Positions 1 through 12,191 are shown, numbered from the stretch's first letter. The stretch: DNA of 64,000 nucleotides from Pestalotiopsis fici W106-1 (GCF_000516985.1 NW_006917093.1:3844001-3908000), one strand, 5' to 3'. Notes: generated by a model not told the origin, from the sequence alone. A program made the numbers and translations.

Positions 1-1471
1 AGCTAGTGGCGCTCTGCTTTTTGTTCAATGGGGAGATCAATTGTTACACCACTTTTCTAAATTTGCCAATGAATAGTCGGTCAGAGCAGTTTGTGTCACA
101 ACCAATTGTGTACAGTTTCTCAAGTATCGCTGCGAGAACCTCGACTGTTGCTATTTTCTCAATAGTGCAAATTGAGATTATTGTGCAAGTCAAAGAATTT
201 CGCATGGTTTAGGACGGGTTTTAATTTGTGCAAAGAACACGATTGTACAATTTTATAGCATGCTTATACGAGTGCAATAAGAATAGTAAGTAAAATCAAA
301 TGACCTAGATGGCACGGAACTATGATAAACTGTGGCGCAAATCCCCCCATTTCGCTGACTTGGACAATTCGACAGTTTCGAAGTACGCCATCATCAGTCA
401 AGTGAAAGATGTGCGTTTTCCTTACTAGGTAGCATCAATATAAGGTGCATATTTCGAGCCAACGCCCGCTAACGCATTTCTAAACAGATTTGCCAACCAA
501 TCAAAATATTGATGCTCAGTCTTCCCAGTATAGACACTGCTCCTTCAAAAAGATTAAATTTGAGTTTGCAAGGTGAAACTAGATAGATATGCAGGTGCTT
601 ATTTACCTAGGTATGTCAAGGGGAAATGCTATACTCTTGTACAAAGGTAGGTGGGTCTACGGCTCAACGGAGCACATCGGTGGCACGGATGCAGTGACTG
701 GCTAGGTATCCGGCTCAGCTGTTTTCATGGGGGCATGTCATGTTTATATTGGTGCGCATAAGAAGGCAATGCTAGGTAAGGTAACTGTGGAACCTCTCTG
801 TGAATACTACCTTACGTATGAAGGTCGCCAAGTTTGCAGAGACCGCGGCTCTTGACGTGATGCATCTGCCATCTCAGCAGCACTGCATTTTTACTGTACT
901 GTCGACCTTAAGCCAGCCGCCATGGGTTGATTGTTCACTATTTGGAAACCAGGCGAGTTCTCATTCGCTTGCTTCCCGATGCTGTCATGACAGAATAACC
1001 TACCATGGGCGTTTGATTTCCAAAATGTCAAGAAATGTTGGTAAAGAACAGTCTGTCCTTCCATACGAGGCTCATAAGATGGTGTCAACAAGAGCGAGAA
1101 AGGTGGATTCCATCATGTGGACGAGAGATTCAAACCCCATCAATTGCGATATTTTCTGGGTGCAGAACCCATCAGCTTCGTCCCCCGAAAATCGGCCGAA
1201 CCCGCGACCCGAATCACGCTAGACCTCAAGAGGACTAGGGCAAAGAATGCTTTGGGGGGACTGCCAAGCAGCTCTGCCGGGTCAACGTAACTTTTTCTCT
1301 GGACTGTCCGTGCTTCCTTTGAGCTCGGGAAAACGTGCAGGAAGTCAATTGACACTTCAATTTCTCACTTCTTTCCATTTTCCTCCTTCACAGCGCCTCA
1401 CAAGCCCCATTTCGCCGAGTCCCTTTTTTCCCTTCTCTATTTCATATCCCCCAGAAAAAACATCATTCACA
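1..1471. other. Intergenic region upstream of malate dehydrogenase
   Basis: No convincing gene is seen. The longest open frame, near 800-1222, begins on GTG, has no family signature and shows no coding bias. The last 200 bases are pyrimidine-rich, as expected of a fungal 5' leader, and run into the malate dehydrogenase start codon. Confidence 0.6.
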
Positions 1472-2771
1472 ATGGCTGCCGCTCGCATGGCCTTTGGCGC
1501 TATCCAGCGCCGTGCTTTCTCCGCCTCGGCTAGAGATGTGAGTTCACCTGCTTTATTGGATGGGCTCTTCGTCAAACCCATCTCGGGACTCATGTCCAGA
1601 TATTGCGACTGAGGCTATTCCCGAGTCCCAATTTATCTGAACTCTTAAGCTGACTTGATCAATTCCAATACAGCTCTCCAAGGTTACCGTTCTCGGTGCC
1701 GCTGGTGGTATTGGACAGCCTCTGTCCCTGCTGCTCAAGCTGAACCCCAGAGTTACTGAGCTTGCCCTGTACGATATCCGCGGCGGACCCGGTAAGTTAC
1801 CATGTCATGTCCCCTTGCGCCGTTGAAACGTAAACCTTGTTGCTCGTCAATCAGGGTTTCTCGTGGCTTCGCGTGCCTGGCCACTACCACTTTGTCGTGG
1901 CTCTTCCTTACTGACTGCTCTGCCCTAAACAGGTGTCGCTGCTGACATTTCGCACGTCAACACCAAGTCCACCGTCACTGGCTACGATCCCACCCCTACC
2001 GGCCTCGCCGCCGCTCTCAAGGGTGCCGATGTCGTCCTCATCCCCGCTGGTGTCCCCCGTAAGCCCGGCATGACCCGTGACGATCTCTTCAACACCAACG
2101 CCTCCATCGTCCGCGACCTCGCCAAGGCCGCTGCCGAGTCCGCCCCCGAGGCCAACCTCCTCATCATCTCCAACCCCGTCAACTCGACTGTCCCCATCTG
2201 CGCCGAGGTCTTCAAGGCCCGCGGTGTCTACAACCCCAAGCGTCTCTTCGGTGTCACCACCCTTGACGTTGTCCGTGCCTCCCGCTTCGTCAGCGAGCTC
2301 AAGGGTACCGACCCCGCCGATGAGAAGATCACCGTTGTTGGTGGTCACTCCGGTGTCACCATTGTCCCTCTCTTCAGCCAGAGCAGCCACCCCGAGCTGA
2401 GCTCCAACGCTGAGCTCGTCAACCGTGTCCAGTTCGGTGGTGACGAGGTTGTCAAGGCCAAGGACGGTGCTGGTTCCGCCACTCTCTCCATGGCCATGGC
2501 TGGTGCCCGCATGGCCGACTCCGTCCTGCGCGCTGCCCAGGGTGAGAAGGGCGTTGTTGAGCCCGCTTTCGTCGACAGCCCTCTGTACAAGGACCAGGGT
2601 ATCGAGTTCTTCGCCTCCAAGGTCGAGCTCGGCCCCAGCGGTGTTGAGAAGATCCTGCCCATCGGCAAGGTTGACGCCAACGAGGAGAAGCTCGTCGAGG
2701 CCTGCCTGGCTGACCTGAAGAAGAACATTGAGAAGGGTGTTGCCTTTGTCGCCTCCAACCCTGGCAAATAA
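1472..2771 (+). CDS. MDH1: Malate dehydrogenase, mitochondrial precursor
   Basis: NAD-dependent malate dehydrogenase of the mitochondrial matrix, which interconverts malate and oxaloacetate in the TCA cycle. Three exons (1472-1537, 1674-1791, 1933-2771) join in frame to give 340 residues, the normal length. Both introns are GT-AG. Residues 1-22 are rich in Arg, Ala and Ser and lack acidic residues until the last position, which fits a mitochondrial presequence. The Rossmann motif GAAGGIGQP begins at residue 30, and the catalytic His is residue 200 in GGHSGVT. The start ATG has a good context (cacaATGGC). Exon 3 has the strongly C-ending codon use of a highly expressed fungal gene, which also creates long false open frames on the opposite strand. 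The call is secure; only the exact transcript ends are unknown. Confidence 0.96.
1538..1673 (+). other. Intron 1 of malate dehydrogenase
   Basis: GT donor (gtgagt) and CAG acceptor, with a CTGAC-type branch site about 20 nt before the acceptor. It separates the presequence exon from the mature enzyme in phase 0, a common position for an intron that follows a targeting exon. Confidence 0.9.
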
Positions 2772-4168
2772 GCGATTTTCCAGATGATAGATGTGGCAGG
2801 CGTTGCAAAAGGGTAATTTACTGACCAGCGGATGACTTGATTGGATCAAGATGTTTTCTCAATGGTCAAATTAAAATAGGGCTTTGTGAACATGGGGCTT
2901 GACTTGACCTTGACTCGGAGGAAAGAGACATAGACTTTGGACTTTGAGCAATGCGAGTTAGTTGTATGATATGACGAACAGATACGATACCATCATCTTC
3001 TCTTGTCTACATATTGAGCCTGTGTATGTGTGTGAATACGATGATTCCGCCCGATTTATTCTCTCTTCATGAAGTTCTATTACGAGTTAACAATATCTGA
3101 CTCCATGAGGATGGGGGTCATGGCTCAAGCGTACCTTTTTTCAAAATGAGACGTGCTCAGTGTGCTTTGATGGCTTGGCAGTTTGAGCACAATGCCATCA
3201 GAAATGAGAGTCGAGCAGTATGGAATACGACCATCTTGGTACCACCTAACTTGAAAATCTCGTAGCTACAGGATACCCATTCGAATCGAAATATTCAAAT
3301 AAATTGCCTTATCCAGGGACCTGGGTGCTAGGGTGATTATTATGGAAGTGAGTACTCATGAGTGTGCTGTCCGCTACGTATACCTGTACTGTTGATGGAA
3401 CCATTCATCACTCTAGGCATGTTCTGATCCTGTCAGCGCGATATTTGGAGACATAGGGTTTATCAAGAGATATCGTATGCATTGGTAGCCTATTTTCTAG
3501 ATATCATACATATACTCTGTAGTGTCTTTACTAGATATTGCTCGTGAGAACCGGTTCACGTCTCTGGTTCTGACAAACAGACTTGTGCATGGCAAGTGAT
3601 CTCTTGTTGGTTGGTGAACATGGTAGATGTTTGTCCAAGACTAATATGCATTGGCTATCGATATTTTATAATCTGTAATGCATGTGGTCTTGTAGGCATT
3701 CGGTAGCAAAGACCATAATTTAGTGTCTCTCATACTTTACAAAGCTTCCGTCCCGTGATGTGACGCCTTCATCATGTCAGTTATGACTTTTAGTTCATCG
3801 GAGCCCTTCTCTTCTGTTCCCATTTTGTCGTCGTCGTCGTCGTCGACTTTGGTCTGGGCATTGAATCTGACTCACACTCATCGTCACCAATCAGTTCCTT
3901 CATTTCCTATTCCTTCGTCTCACACCCCATGGCTTCCAACTTTGACTTGAACGTCAATTTCTGCTTCATTGTGATCCACCCAACTTTGGCTCTTTCCCAA
4001 CTTCCGTCTCATTGCAAACATCACATTATGGTGCATTCCTGGTTCCGTCCCATTGCATCAAATTTTCTTTTCGTTTTCGTCTCAGCACAACCACTCCCAA
4101 TCTTGTTCCGGCCCAATCAACCCAATACCGTCCCATAGTCCTTCTATGTCATCTGGGATACCATCCAG
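2772..4168. other. Intergenic region with a GTC microsatellite and an upstream ORF
   Basis: No gene is recognised in this 1.4-kb stretch. A (GTC)6 repeat lies at 3827-3844. The final 250 bases are pyrimidine-rich and contain a 69-codon ATG-started open frame (3929-4138), which ends 30 nt before the start of the kinase-like gene and could be an upstream ORF in its leader. Confidence 0.5.
3827..3844 (+). repeat. (GTC)6 microsatellite
   Basis: Six perfect GTC units followed by GAC, in the upstream region of the kinase-like gene. Confidence 0.95.
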
Positions 4169-7100
4169 ATGTCATTTGAGCTGACAATGGACTCTGTTCC
4201 CCCTACGAATCCGGTATCCTCTGACCGTCCAGTGTCAGAGGATACACAGATGGTAGACATCTATCAGGATATGAATCACTCGGGGAAGGACATCAAGAGG
4301 GATTCTCAAGAAGACCGTCCGTGGGGGCCTTCCTATCCTGCCGGGCTTGGCCCTCTGAGCACCGGCCCGGAACTCCGAAGCCCCGGGCCGGGCATTAAGA
4401 TGCATCCTCCGGCCAGCCCGGAAGTTGCGGACCCGCCAATGCATAACAGCACCCCTCCTTCCTTACAAGCATATGTCCACATCGTCAATGATAATGGTAT
4501 CCTAGATACCCAGAACCATGGTATGGCACTCACAACTATTCTGGGATTCTTTGATCTTGCTGATATTGGACATAGACAAGCTTGACTCGGCATATTCCCC
4601 GACCCAAGGCAACGATTCAAAGGATGAAATTACAACCTCGAATTTCGAATCTAATTCTCCAATATTACCAATGCGTCCCTCTCCGTCCGAACTGTGCAGA
4701 TCACTCCACGAAGGTGACACGCAGATGGCGACCAGTGACAGTGGTAGTCGCAGCTTCAATCTACAAAACCTACACAATACTCTCGATCCAATGATTGCAA
4801 GAGATACAACCATTGATGAACTCTTTGGGTTGGAGCACGATGATCAATCTCAACCTGATGGCCACGGAGCAGACTACAAGTATGAAACATCTCAAAGCTC
4901 CGCCACCATACCCATAGCAAATCTCGTCACGCCGCAGTCAGTTGCTCCCAAGTCAGCAGTCACGAAAGAAGCAATTTCATATCCGGTCAAATACTCCAAG
5001 ATCGGCATCAGATGGACTATTTGTGGTTACGATGCCATTGCCAAATGGGAACGAATTCCTTCCATCGGATCGATCGTCAGTGTACTGAAAAAGGCCCTCG
5101 GTTCAGAAGAAGAATACCAAGTCAAGCACATGTGGAACGGACCCTATAACAAATTCTACTCTGTCGACTGCGGAGACGAAGGTTATGTGATGAAAATTAC
5201 CATGCCCGTCTGCCCACGCACCAAGACTGAAAGCGAAGTGGCAACCATTCGCTGGACCGCAGCCAACACAACCTTGCGCGGTCTGCTGCCCGAGGTGATT
5301 GCCTACAGCTCTTCAGCCAACAACCCAATTGGCTGTGAGTGGATCCTCATGAAGCGACTTGAGGGTACTCCCTTATCTTCGTGCTGGCGGGACATAACAC
5401 TGGAAGCCAAGGAGCTCATCATGAAAACCCTGGCGCAATATTCTGAGTGTGTATACAGAAGTCGGTTCAAACAGATAGGGAACATCTACCCCGCACCCCT
5501 CCCTGGCCGCGGCAGACGTTACCAAGTTGGCAAGATTGCTTCCATGAGGTTTTTCTGGGACAGAGGTGCAGAGATCGAACCGAACCAAGGACCATTCTCC
5601 TCAAGCAAGGAGTGGTTCCACCGCAGGCTAAACCTAGCTTCCGAACATCTCTGGCTTCGATTCCCTGCTATTCAACATGGTCCGCCAAAGGAACGTGAGC
5701 GTATATGGCGTCTAATTCATATGAGCGGGGTCAAGTCGAGACTATGGCAGCTCCATGACCGTTTGTTCCCTACCGACCAGGGAGATGACGACGAAAATGG
5801 CCATACAATTTCGGCCATCGGCCGTCCTGTTGTTGTTAATGACTCCAGACTCACAGTTCGAGGTGGAAGCTCTATCCCATCAGAAGGGGGTGAACAAGAC
5901 AACTTTGAAACCCACCACGGACACAAATCTTCAGCAGATAGCACAGCCTTTATGTCTCCAAAGGGGGACGTATTTGAAGAACTAACGGATTCAAACATGG
6001 ACTCGTTCAATCATCAACGAGAACCTGCTTATATATCTTTGAAGGAAAGATCCACTCCTGTAGCAGGATCTCAACCCACTTCAGAGACGCATGCACGGCG
6101 AGGCTACTCCCATGAACCTGTGAACACTGAAGACAGCGTGTTTCTACGTACAAGTTCTGTACTGGCGCCTCCTCAAGTGGTGGACAAGGGTGATAAACGC
6201 ACACCCGGCGGCCGAAAACATACTGAACCGCAGGTTACTACTCGCGAGAACTTCCACAAATGGGTAATACCTCGACTGGATGCCGACGAAGAAATCCAGA
6301 AATATTTGGGCAGCCATCAACATGCAGAGCAAACAATGCTATGGCACGACAACCTCTCAACGGACAACATACTGGTCAACGTCGAGACTGGACAGCTCAC
6401 CGGCATCTTGGACTGGGACTCTGTTTCCTGCCTTCCCGTGTACCTTGCTTGTGATATGCCGGCCCTGCTCCACGAGGGGAATCATCGGCCACAGGAGCCG
6501 CAGGTCGAAGACTATGCCGTGTGGATCCCCGATGACAACGTCGATGATGATGGAAGGGGTCATAAAGATTTGGATGGAAACTATGCACAAGCAGCTTCAT
6601 CAAGGTCCGGCAACAAGTCCTCTACTTCTACAGCATCTCCGGGTAATTCTCAGGCAAAGAAACGCGGTCGAATTGGTCTGGAGCAGAACTACTGGCGCGC
6701 CATGCGCGAATACGAATTGACGCATCTCCGCAAGGTCTTCATGAAGGAGATGATCGGCCGATGTCCGTCATGGTATCAGACCTGGAAGCAGACCAAGGTT
6801 TACAAGGACTACGAGATGGCGGTCCAGAATTGCGATAATGAGCACCTCATCCACCACGTCGAAGACTGGTGCGATGCCATCGACGCGGCTCTTGAAAAAG
6901 GTCAGGAGATCAAGCCGCCCCAAGTATTGCACCTACAGCATATGCTGTATAAAGGCCAAAATTGGGAAGATTGGGACGATTTGGACGAGACCATTGATGA
7001 GCTCATGAGGCCGTTCCGTGAGAAGCAACAAAAGATCCAACAGTGGCAGGATGATCTCGACGAACTCGACATGGCCAAGAAGGCCATTTCATCTACCAAG

Positions 7101-7541
7101 GGCACGAGGACAAGGTTTCTGAGGGAGAAAGCCAGGCATGAAAGCGCGATTGAGAAGGCCCGACAGTCTGCCGCCAAAGCTGCCCAAGACGTTGAATCCT
7201 TTGAGAATCTGGACGAGCAAGGACTGGACATGGAAGAGCTGACGAACCTACGCCGAGATGCGCGAGACAGACTGGCCGCCGCCCGACGCGAGATCTACCG
7301 AGTCCAACAGAAGCTCCCAGTCGCCGAAGCGCGAGTCACCGACGCCGAGGACAAATGGGAAGCGGCCAATGCGCGCGAGCTCGCGGCCCTCGAGCGAATC
7401 CACTCGAGCGAGTGGTTCCAAAAGTACGACCGCGAACGCACGCACACGCACGAGACGTGGAAGAGCCTCGAAAAGGCGCTCTACAAGGAGTACGGCCCCG
7501 ACAACACCTGGTGGAAGCACCGACTGGAGCCTCTCGGCTAG
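4169..7541 (+). CDS. APH/choline-kinase-fold protein with C-terminal coiled coil
   Basis: Two exons (4169-4520, 4576-7541) joined across a 55-nt GT-AG intron with a CTGAT branch site give 1105 residues, far longer than a plain APH domain. The first about 250 residues are low-complexity. An APH-like N-lobe follows, then a long polar insert (roughly residues 490-640). The catalytic loop begins at His708 (HDNLSTDNI) and the metal-binding motif is LDWD, with Asp730. In this fold the catalytic Asp normally sits two residues after the loop His; here that residue is Asn710, so phosphotransfer activity is doubtful. The last 250 residues are Glu/Lys/Arg/Ala-rich with heptad-like spacing, suggesting a long coiled coil. 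The substrate is unknown. A shorter model starting at 4518 inside the intron is possible, but the spliced model keeps one continuous frame. Confidence 0.8.
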
Positions 7542-8255
7542 TGCCCGAGGAAGAAGGATCGTGATGCTGGTCTGCTGGTTTCGTCGGACGAATCTTCGAA
7601 CGAAGATGCTACAGGTCCCATGGATGTCGATTCAGAGGCTTCGGAAGAGGAGTGAGGCGTGTGTTTTGCTGCAAGTCTGCAGAGACAGGCAGACGGTTGT
7701 TGTGATGAGTGCTGGGAGCAGGTAAAAGCGCCACCAATGGAGCCAATCATTACAAGAATTTGCGTTCATTTTTACTAGTATACTCGGAGGTAATTCGAGT
7801 GCCAGGCTGATAGTAAGATGCAAATGGAAAAGATCTTGGGGTCAAATTGCCGGCCGAGTTGTCTAGACCGTCTAGATGTCACTATGCACCTCGACTACAC
7901 AACTGTTACTCTGAGAACAAATAGAGTACTGCGTAATAAATCATGTTCACAAGATCAAAGCCGTCAACGTGGTGAGAAAATTTTAAAGTGTATTATGCTT
8001 GAGACCCGCTGTGATTCACAGATGATAGTCTCCAAATTATCGACACACAAATTCTATGGGCAGCAAAATATTTTTAAGACCCTACCCATAATGGTACTGC
8101 TCTTTGATTATCACGAGACTCCGAGTAATAATAAAGCCAAACACATAACGAATCGTAGACACAAAAAAAAGGGCCACAAAATCATTGTTCACGCTACGCG
8201 TCGGTGGGAGAGAAAGAAAGCAATCGGCAATCTTTCTTGATACCAAAAGAGGATA
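7542..8255. other. Intergenic region between convergent genes
   Basis: About 0.7 kb between the convergent kinase-like gene and the unknown acidic protein. It is AT-rich in its second half. No gene or clear terminator structure is seen; it presumably holds both 3' UTRs. Confidence 0.5.
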
Positions 8256-9083
8256 TCATACCAACCTCAGAGACAATGGCATAAATGGCAAGGAAATATC
8301 GTCTTCGCCTCGTTGGCTCTTGATCCAGTTTGCCGTGGTACCAAAAGTGCTCACCTTGTCCTCGTCAAAATCGGGCGTCGAGTCCACTAGCAGATCGGCA
8401 ATGGAGAGCTTGGGCGGCGTTTGTGTGCGGGCCAATCGACGGGCAGCGAAATGGCTTGGTCGAAAGGGCAGGATCTCATCTTCATCGCTATCAATATTAT
8501 CGTCGTCTTCTTCTCCAGCAGCTTCATGATTCGTGGGTCTGCGGTGGTCTCCAATCACCCCAACATTCCGTTTGGCCATGAGCGCGGAGCAAACGAAATC
8601 ATGGGACAAGTTGAGCTCGGGCTGGGTCACGATCGGTTCCTCAACCTGACTGATGGTCGGGGAGGGAGTGGGGGGCGCAACGCGCCGCAGCAACACCTCG
8701 TTCCTGAGGGCCACATATCTCTTGCGGATCTCATCCTCGTAGTTGCCATCCACATGGGCGGGGATGACCTGGGAGAGAACCTCGCCCAGGCCGTCGAACC
8801 CGTCGAGGGAAAAGTGCGGCTCGCTGCCCGCCGTGTCCTCTTCCCGGACAAAGCCCTCCATCTCGGGGTTGCGCATGCTACACGCCTCGGTCCGCGGCGG
8901 CGCGCGCTGCTGGAACTGGGCGCGCTGGAACGTCACCTGCTGCGAGTGGCACCCGTTGGGGATGAGCCGCACCGACAGCATCGGGGCCATGTGCGAGCAC
9001 TGCGCCGGGCAAATGGGGATATTGTCCTTGCGGCATCCGCAGGAATAATACGTCACGATCCGAGTGCAGCTGGAAGGAGGCAT
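8256..9083 (-). CDS. Uncharacterised acidic protein with Cys-rich N-terminus
   Basis: A single-exon frame of 275 residues starting at the ATG whose complement ends at 9083 (MPPSSCTR). I do not recognise the family. Residues 1-45 contain several cysteines and a histidine (YYSCGCRKD, then CPAQCSH), which could bind a metal. The middle has a short helical segment (EDEIRKRYVALRNEVLLRR). Near residue 190 there is an acidic run (EEDDDNIDSDEDE), followed by a basic patch. There is no signal peptide or membrane segment. The composition suggests a nuclear or cytosolic regulatory protein, but this is inference. The reading frame continues upstream of the ATG without another ATG. The last dozen residues could differ if a 3' intron exists. 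Confidence 0.6.
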   Translation of the reverse strand: MPPSSCTRIVTYYSCGCRKDNIPICPAQCSHMAPMLSVRLIPNGCHSQQVTFQRAQFQQRAPPRTEACSMRNPEMEGFVREEDTAGSEPHFSLDGFDGLGEVLSQVIPAHVDGNYEDEIRKRYVALRNEVLLRRVAPPTPSPTISQVEEPIVTQPELNLSHDFVCSALMAKRNVGVIGDHRRPTNHEAAGEEDDDNIDSDEDEILPFRPSHFAARRLARTQTPPKLSIADLLVDSTPDFDEDKVSTFGTTANWIKSQRGEDDISLPFMPLSLRLV

Positions 9084-9646
9084 CTTTTCTCGGGTTACGA
9101 ACAAGGAGAATCAACGAGAACGAACCGGGAAAGGGGAAACAAAGGCAAGACCTGCTTGCACAATCTTATCACGGCTGTATCGAAGAAGAAGAAAAGACAG
9201 CCGTCGAAAAGGGTAGAAGTGACAAAAGCGACACTGAAGTGAGATTGCTGATATTGGATGCCCGGCAAAATCAAACGCTCTTATGGTATCCGAGGATCCG
9301 GCCTATTTGTAGTTCCTTTCCAGGCTGCCTTGGTAGTTGCAATAATTCTCTGAAACAAGACATTGTTGAAGACAGACTGAGAATGACTGTCTTTGTTGTC
9401 TGCTCCTCCATACAAGAGACCATACGGGTGGCTCCATTTTAGTTTGAGGTATTGATAAAAGGCCCCAGCACCAAGTCTCATTGTTGGTCTTTGTCATGAT
9501 TCTTTTCTTTGAATTGGTCGAACTACTTGAACAATGCTTGTATTGAGTCCTGCTACGGGTCTTACTTCGACATTAGACTTTCCCCGTTAGTCGACACTGG
9601 AAGAATATTGCCATGTTCCACAGTGCAGGTTAATTACTAACAACTC
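9084..9646. other. Intergenic region, promoter side of the acidic-protein gene
   Basis: This 563-bp stretch lies between the start of the acidic-protein gene and the stop codon of the aldehyde dehydrogenase, both on the minus strand. No coding signal is seen. Confidence 0.5.
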
Positions 9647-11421
9647 TTACAGTCTCTCTCCAAGATTCACGTGAATGGCCTTTTCTTGCGTGTATGCCGC
9701 GAGTCCAGCTTCTCCCAATTCTCTGCCGATGCCACTTTGCTTCACGCCACCAAATGGAACGCGGCAATCGGAATCGTTTGAAGAGTTGATCCAAACCATG
9801 CCACTTTGGATCTTTGCGGCCACGCGGTGGCCGACCTCCATGTTCTGTGTAAATACGGAGGCGCCAAGACCGTAGGTGGTGTCGTTGGCCATGGCAATGG
9901 CCTCGGACTCGGTCTTGAAGCGTGCAATGCTCACGAATGGACCAAAGATCTCCTCACGGTAAATCTTCATGGAGCTCTTGACGTCTGTGAAAATCGTAGG
10001 CTCGATAAAGTAGCCCTTGCCCTGTCCAACCCCCTTGTATGGGACACCTCCGCTGGTTAGAGTCGCGCCCTCGGACTTGGCGCTCTCGACGTAACCCAAG
10101 ATCTTGTCGTACTGAGCTTTGGTGATCTGTGGGCCCTGGAATGTAGTCTCCTCAAAGGGGTCGCCGACTTTGTTGGTGGTTTTGATTACGTTTTTGAAAG
10201 CCTCGACGAACTTGTCGTGAATATCTTCTTGGACCAGTAGACGAGAGTTGGCTGTACAGATTTGACCCGAGTTGCCCATGATACCAATGTGAGCCCACTT
10301 GGCTGCCTGTTCAATGTCGGCATCCTTAAAGACGATCAGGGGCGACTTGCCTCCCGTCTCAAGGGTGATATTCTTCATGTTAATGCTAGCAGTCTTCATG
10401 AGAAGTTTTCCTGTTGCCGTGGAGCCCGTAAAGGCAATCTTGTCAACGTCGAGATGGCTGGCAAGGGCATCGCCAGCTTCTCGGCCCCAGCCGTTGACAA
10501 TATTGATGACGCCCGGGGGAAATCCAGCCTTTGGAACCAAGCTAGCCAGGTGCAAGATTGATAGTGGTGTTTGCTCGGCGGGCTTCATCACTAGAGTGTT
10601 TCCTGCCGCCAGCGCTGGGCCGAGTTTCCAAGCAGCCATGGCCAAGGGAAAGTTCCACGGAATAATTTGTCCACAGACGCCGATGGGCTGCTTGAGAGTG
10701 TAAGCAAACTTCTTGGACGTCGTAGGGATAGTCGATCCGCAAATCTTATCGGCCCAGCCGGCGTAGTATCGAAGAGTTGAGATAACCTCGGCCACGTCTA
10801 TACTCATAGCAACACTGTAGGGCTTGCCGTTGTCCCAGGTCTCGAGCGTTGCCAGTATCTCCTTGTCGGCCTCAATCAAGTCGGCCAATTTGTTCATGAG
10901 GATTCCTCGCTCAGTACCGGGAAGCTCAGCCCATGATTCGGCATTGAAAGCAGCCCTGGCAGCCTTGACGGCCTTGTCAACGTCTTCGGCCGAAGCTGCC
11001 TCGACGGAGCAAATGACTTCCTCGTTGCTATCATGAGATATTAGCCACAAGTATCTGCCATTGCAGATCTGTATGTCAAGACTTACGCAGGGTTTATGGA
11101 CTCAATGGTACCTCCGCCGGTAGCTTTCACAAATTCATTGTTGATAAACAGGCCGGTGGGAAGGGTAATCTTCCTGCCGTTTGGTGCAGTCAAATCTACA
11201 GAGAGTCCAGACATGTTGGAGCTTGACATGAACCGACGTTGTTGGAAAGTCAAATTTGGGGGTCGAGTCTGGAGACGATGTGAAGCGGCTTTAAGTACAA
11301 CGGGACATGAGGGGAAGCTCGAGTTGGTAGTACACCTCAGGATCGAGGACAACCTGAGCCGAGCGTCACCTCCTCCTCTTGATAGCAGAGGCGGGGGAAT
11401 GGAGATCCGCGGAGGCCGCAT
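9647..11421 (-). CDS. Aldehyde dehydrogenase (NAD(P)+)
   Basis: Oxidises aldehydes to carboxylic acids. Two exons (11421-11087, 11027-9647) flank a 59-nt GT-AG intron and give 571 residues. The catalytic general-base Glu is in ETGGKSP (residue 335) and the nucleophilic Cys in GQICTANSR (residue 369); the cofactor-fold motif FTGS is present. From the internal Met65 (ATG at 11229) the protein would be 507 residues, close to the usual cytosolic fungal enzyme of about 500. The extra 64 residues are Arg/Ser/Pro-rich with one acidic residue and end in QQRRF, which resembles a mitochondrial presequence. Either or both starts may be used. It is probably an acetaldehyde- or general-type enzyme related to fungal aldA; the substrate cannot be read from the sequence. 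Confidence 0.93.
11028..11086 (-). other. Intron of the first aldehyde dehydrogenase
   Basis: 59-nt GT-AG intron (gtaagt...gatag) with a CTAAT branch site. It splits the Ala codon in the SINPANEEV stretch, restoring a conserved aldehyde dehydrogenase segment. Confidence 0.92.
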
Positions 11422-12191
11422 GGTTGATCAAGGTGACTGGGTGCTAAACAAGGAGCTTCTCTGCTATGCATAAGCAGAGTCTGGATAACGACAAGAGGCC
11501 TATTGGACAGCTTGATGCACGCCGCCAAGCTTGTATTAGTGATACAAGCAGATACCTGACTAAAGTCGGAAACGGTCTGTAGATGATGGGTCAAGGTATG
11601 ACCTAGAAGATAATGTAGAACCTAGGCAAAGGCGGGGTTCCTATATGGATATGGTAAGGGGACAGGATAGAGCTGCCGGTTTGGGGGATAAACTGGCAGA
11701 TAGGGTTGGGTATTCTGTGAGTGAACCAACTGGAATCAATTCATGATAGTGGCCCATTAGTGGACTGGGGTGCTGGAGGCTGCCTGGGGTTGGGGTTTAG
11801 AGTGTGGAGAAGATATGCGAGCTGCTCAAGGGCGAACTACGTACCTAGTCTCGACTCTTCCATCTATGTTTACTTACCTAGTATTTATGAAATAATGTCT
11901 CCGTCTTTCTGATACCCTCGGTGTTTAGCTTCCCATGCCTTGGTCTCGAACGAACAAACGATGTTTCTGAAGGGCTTTGTCTTACCGATATTCTTTTAGT
12001 CCAGAGATACATGGCAACTCTTTCTGTTTTCATGGGGAAGGGTACAAGTAATTTGAAGGTTGCAGCTGCACCCCTAGGCTTGAGGCTTCCAGATGTCTCT
12101 AAGTGGAGCTTGTCACGTGAAATCTGCGATATCTGTCGTTGTGCGGTATTTGCAATGTGCCACATACTTTTCTGCAGGAATTTAATCACGG
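11422..12191. other. Divergent intergenic region (ALDH / GNAT)
   Basis: About 0.77 kb shared by the minus-strand aldehyde dehydrogenase and the plus-strand acetyltransferase. No gene is seen. It contains several TAGGTA/CCTAG-like short repeats of the kind scattered through other intergenic parts of the window. Confidence 0.45.

Noticed and set aside
800..1222. 140-codon open frame upstream of malate dehydrogenase
   Set aside because: It starts on GTG, has no recognisable motif, and its composition is like intergenic sequence.
1908..2849. 313-codon open frame on the minus strand
   Set aside because: It lies antisense to malate dehydrogenase exon 3, with Gly/Val/Asp-rich repetitive content caused by the C-ending codon bias of the real gene.
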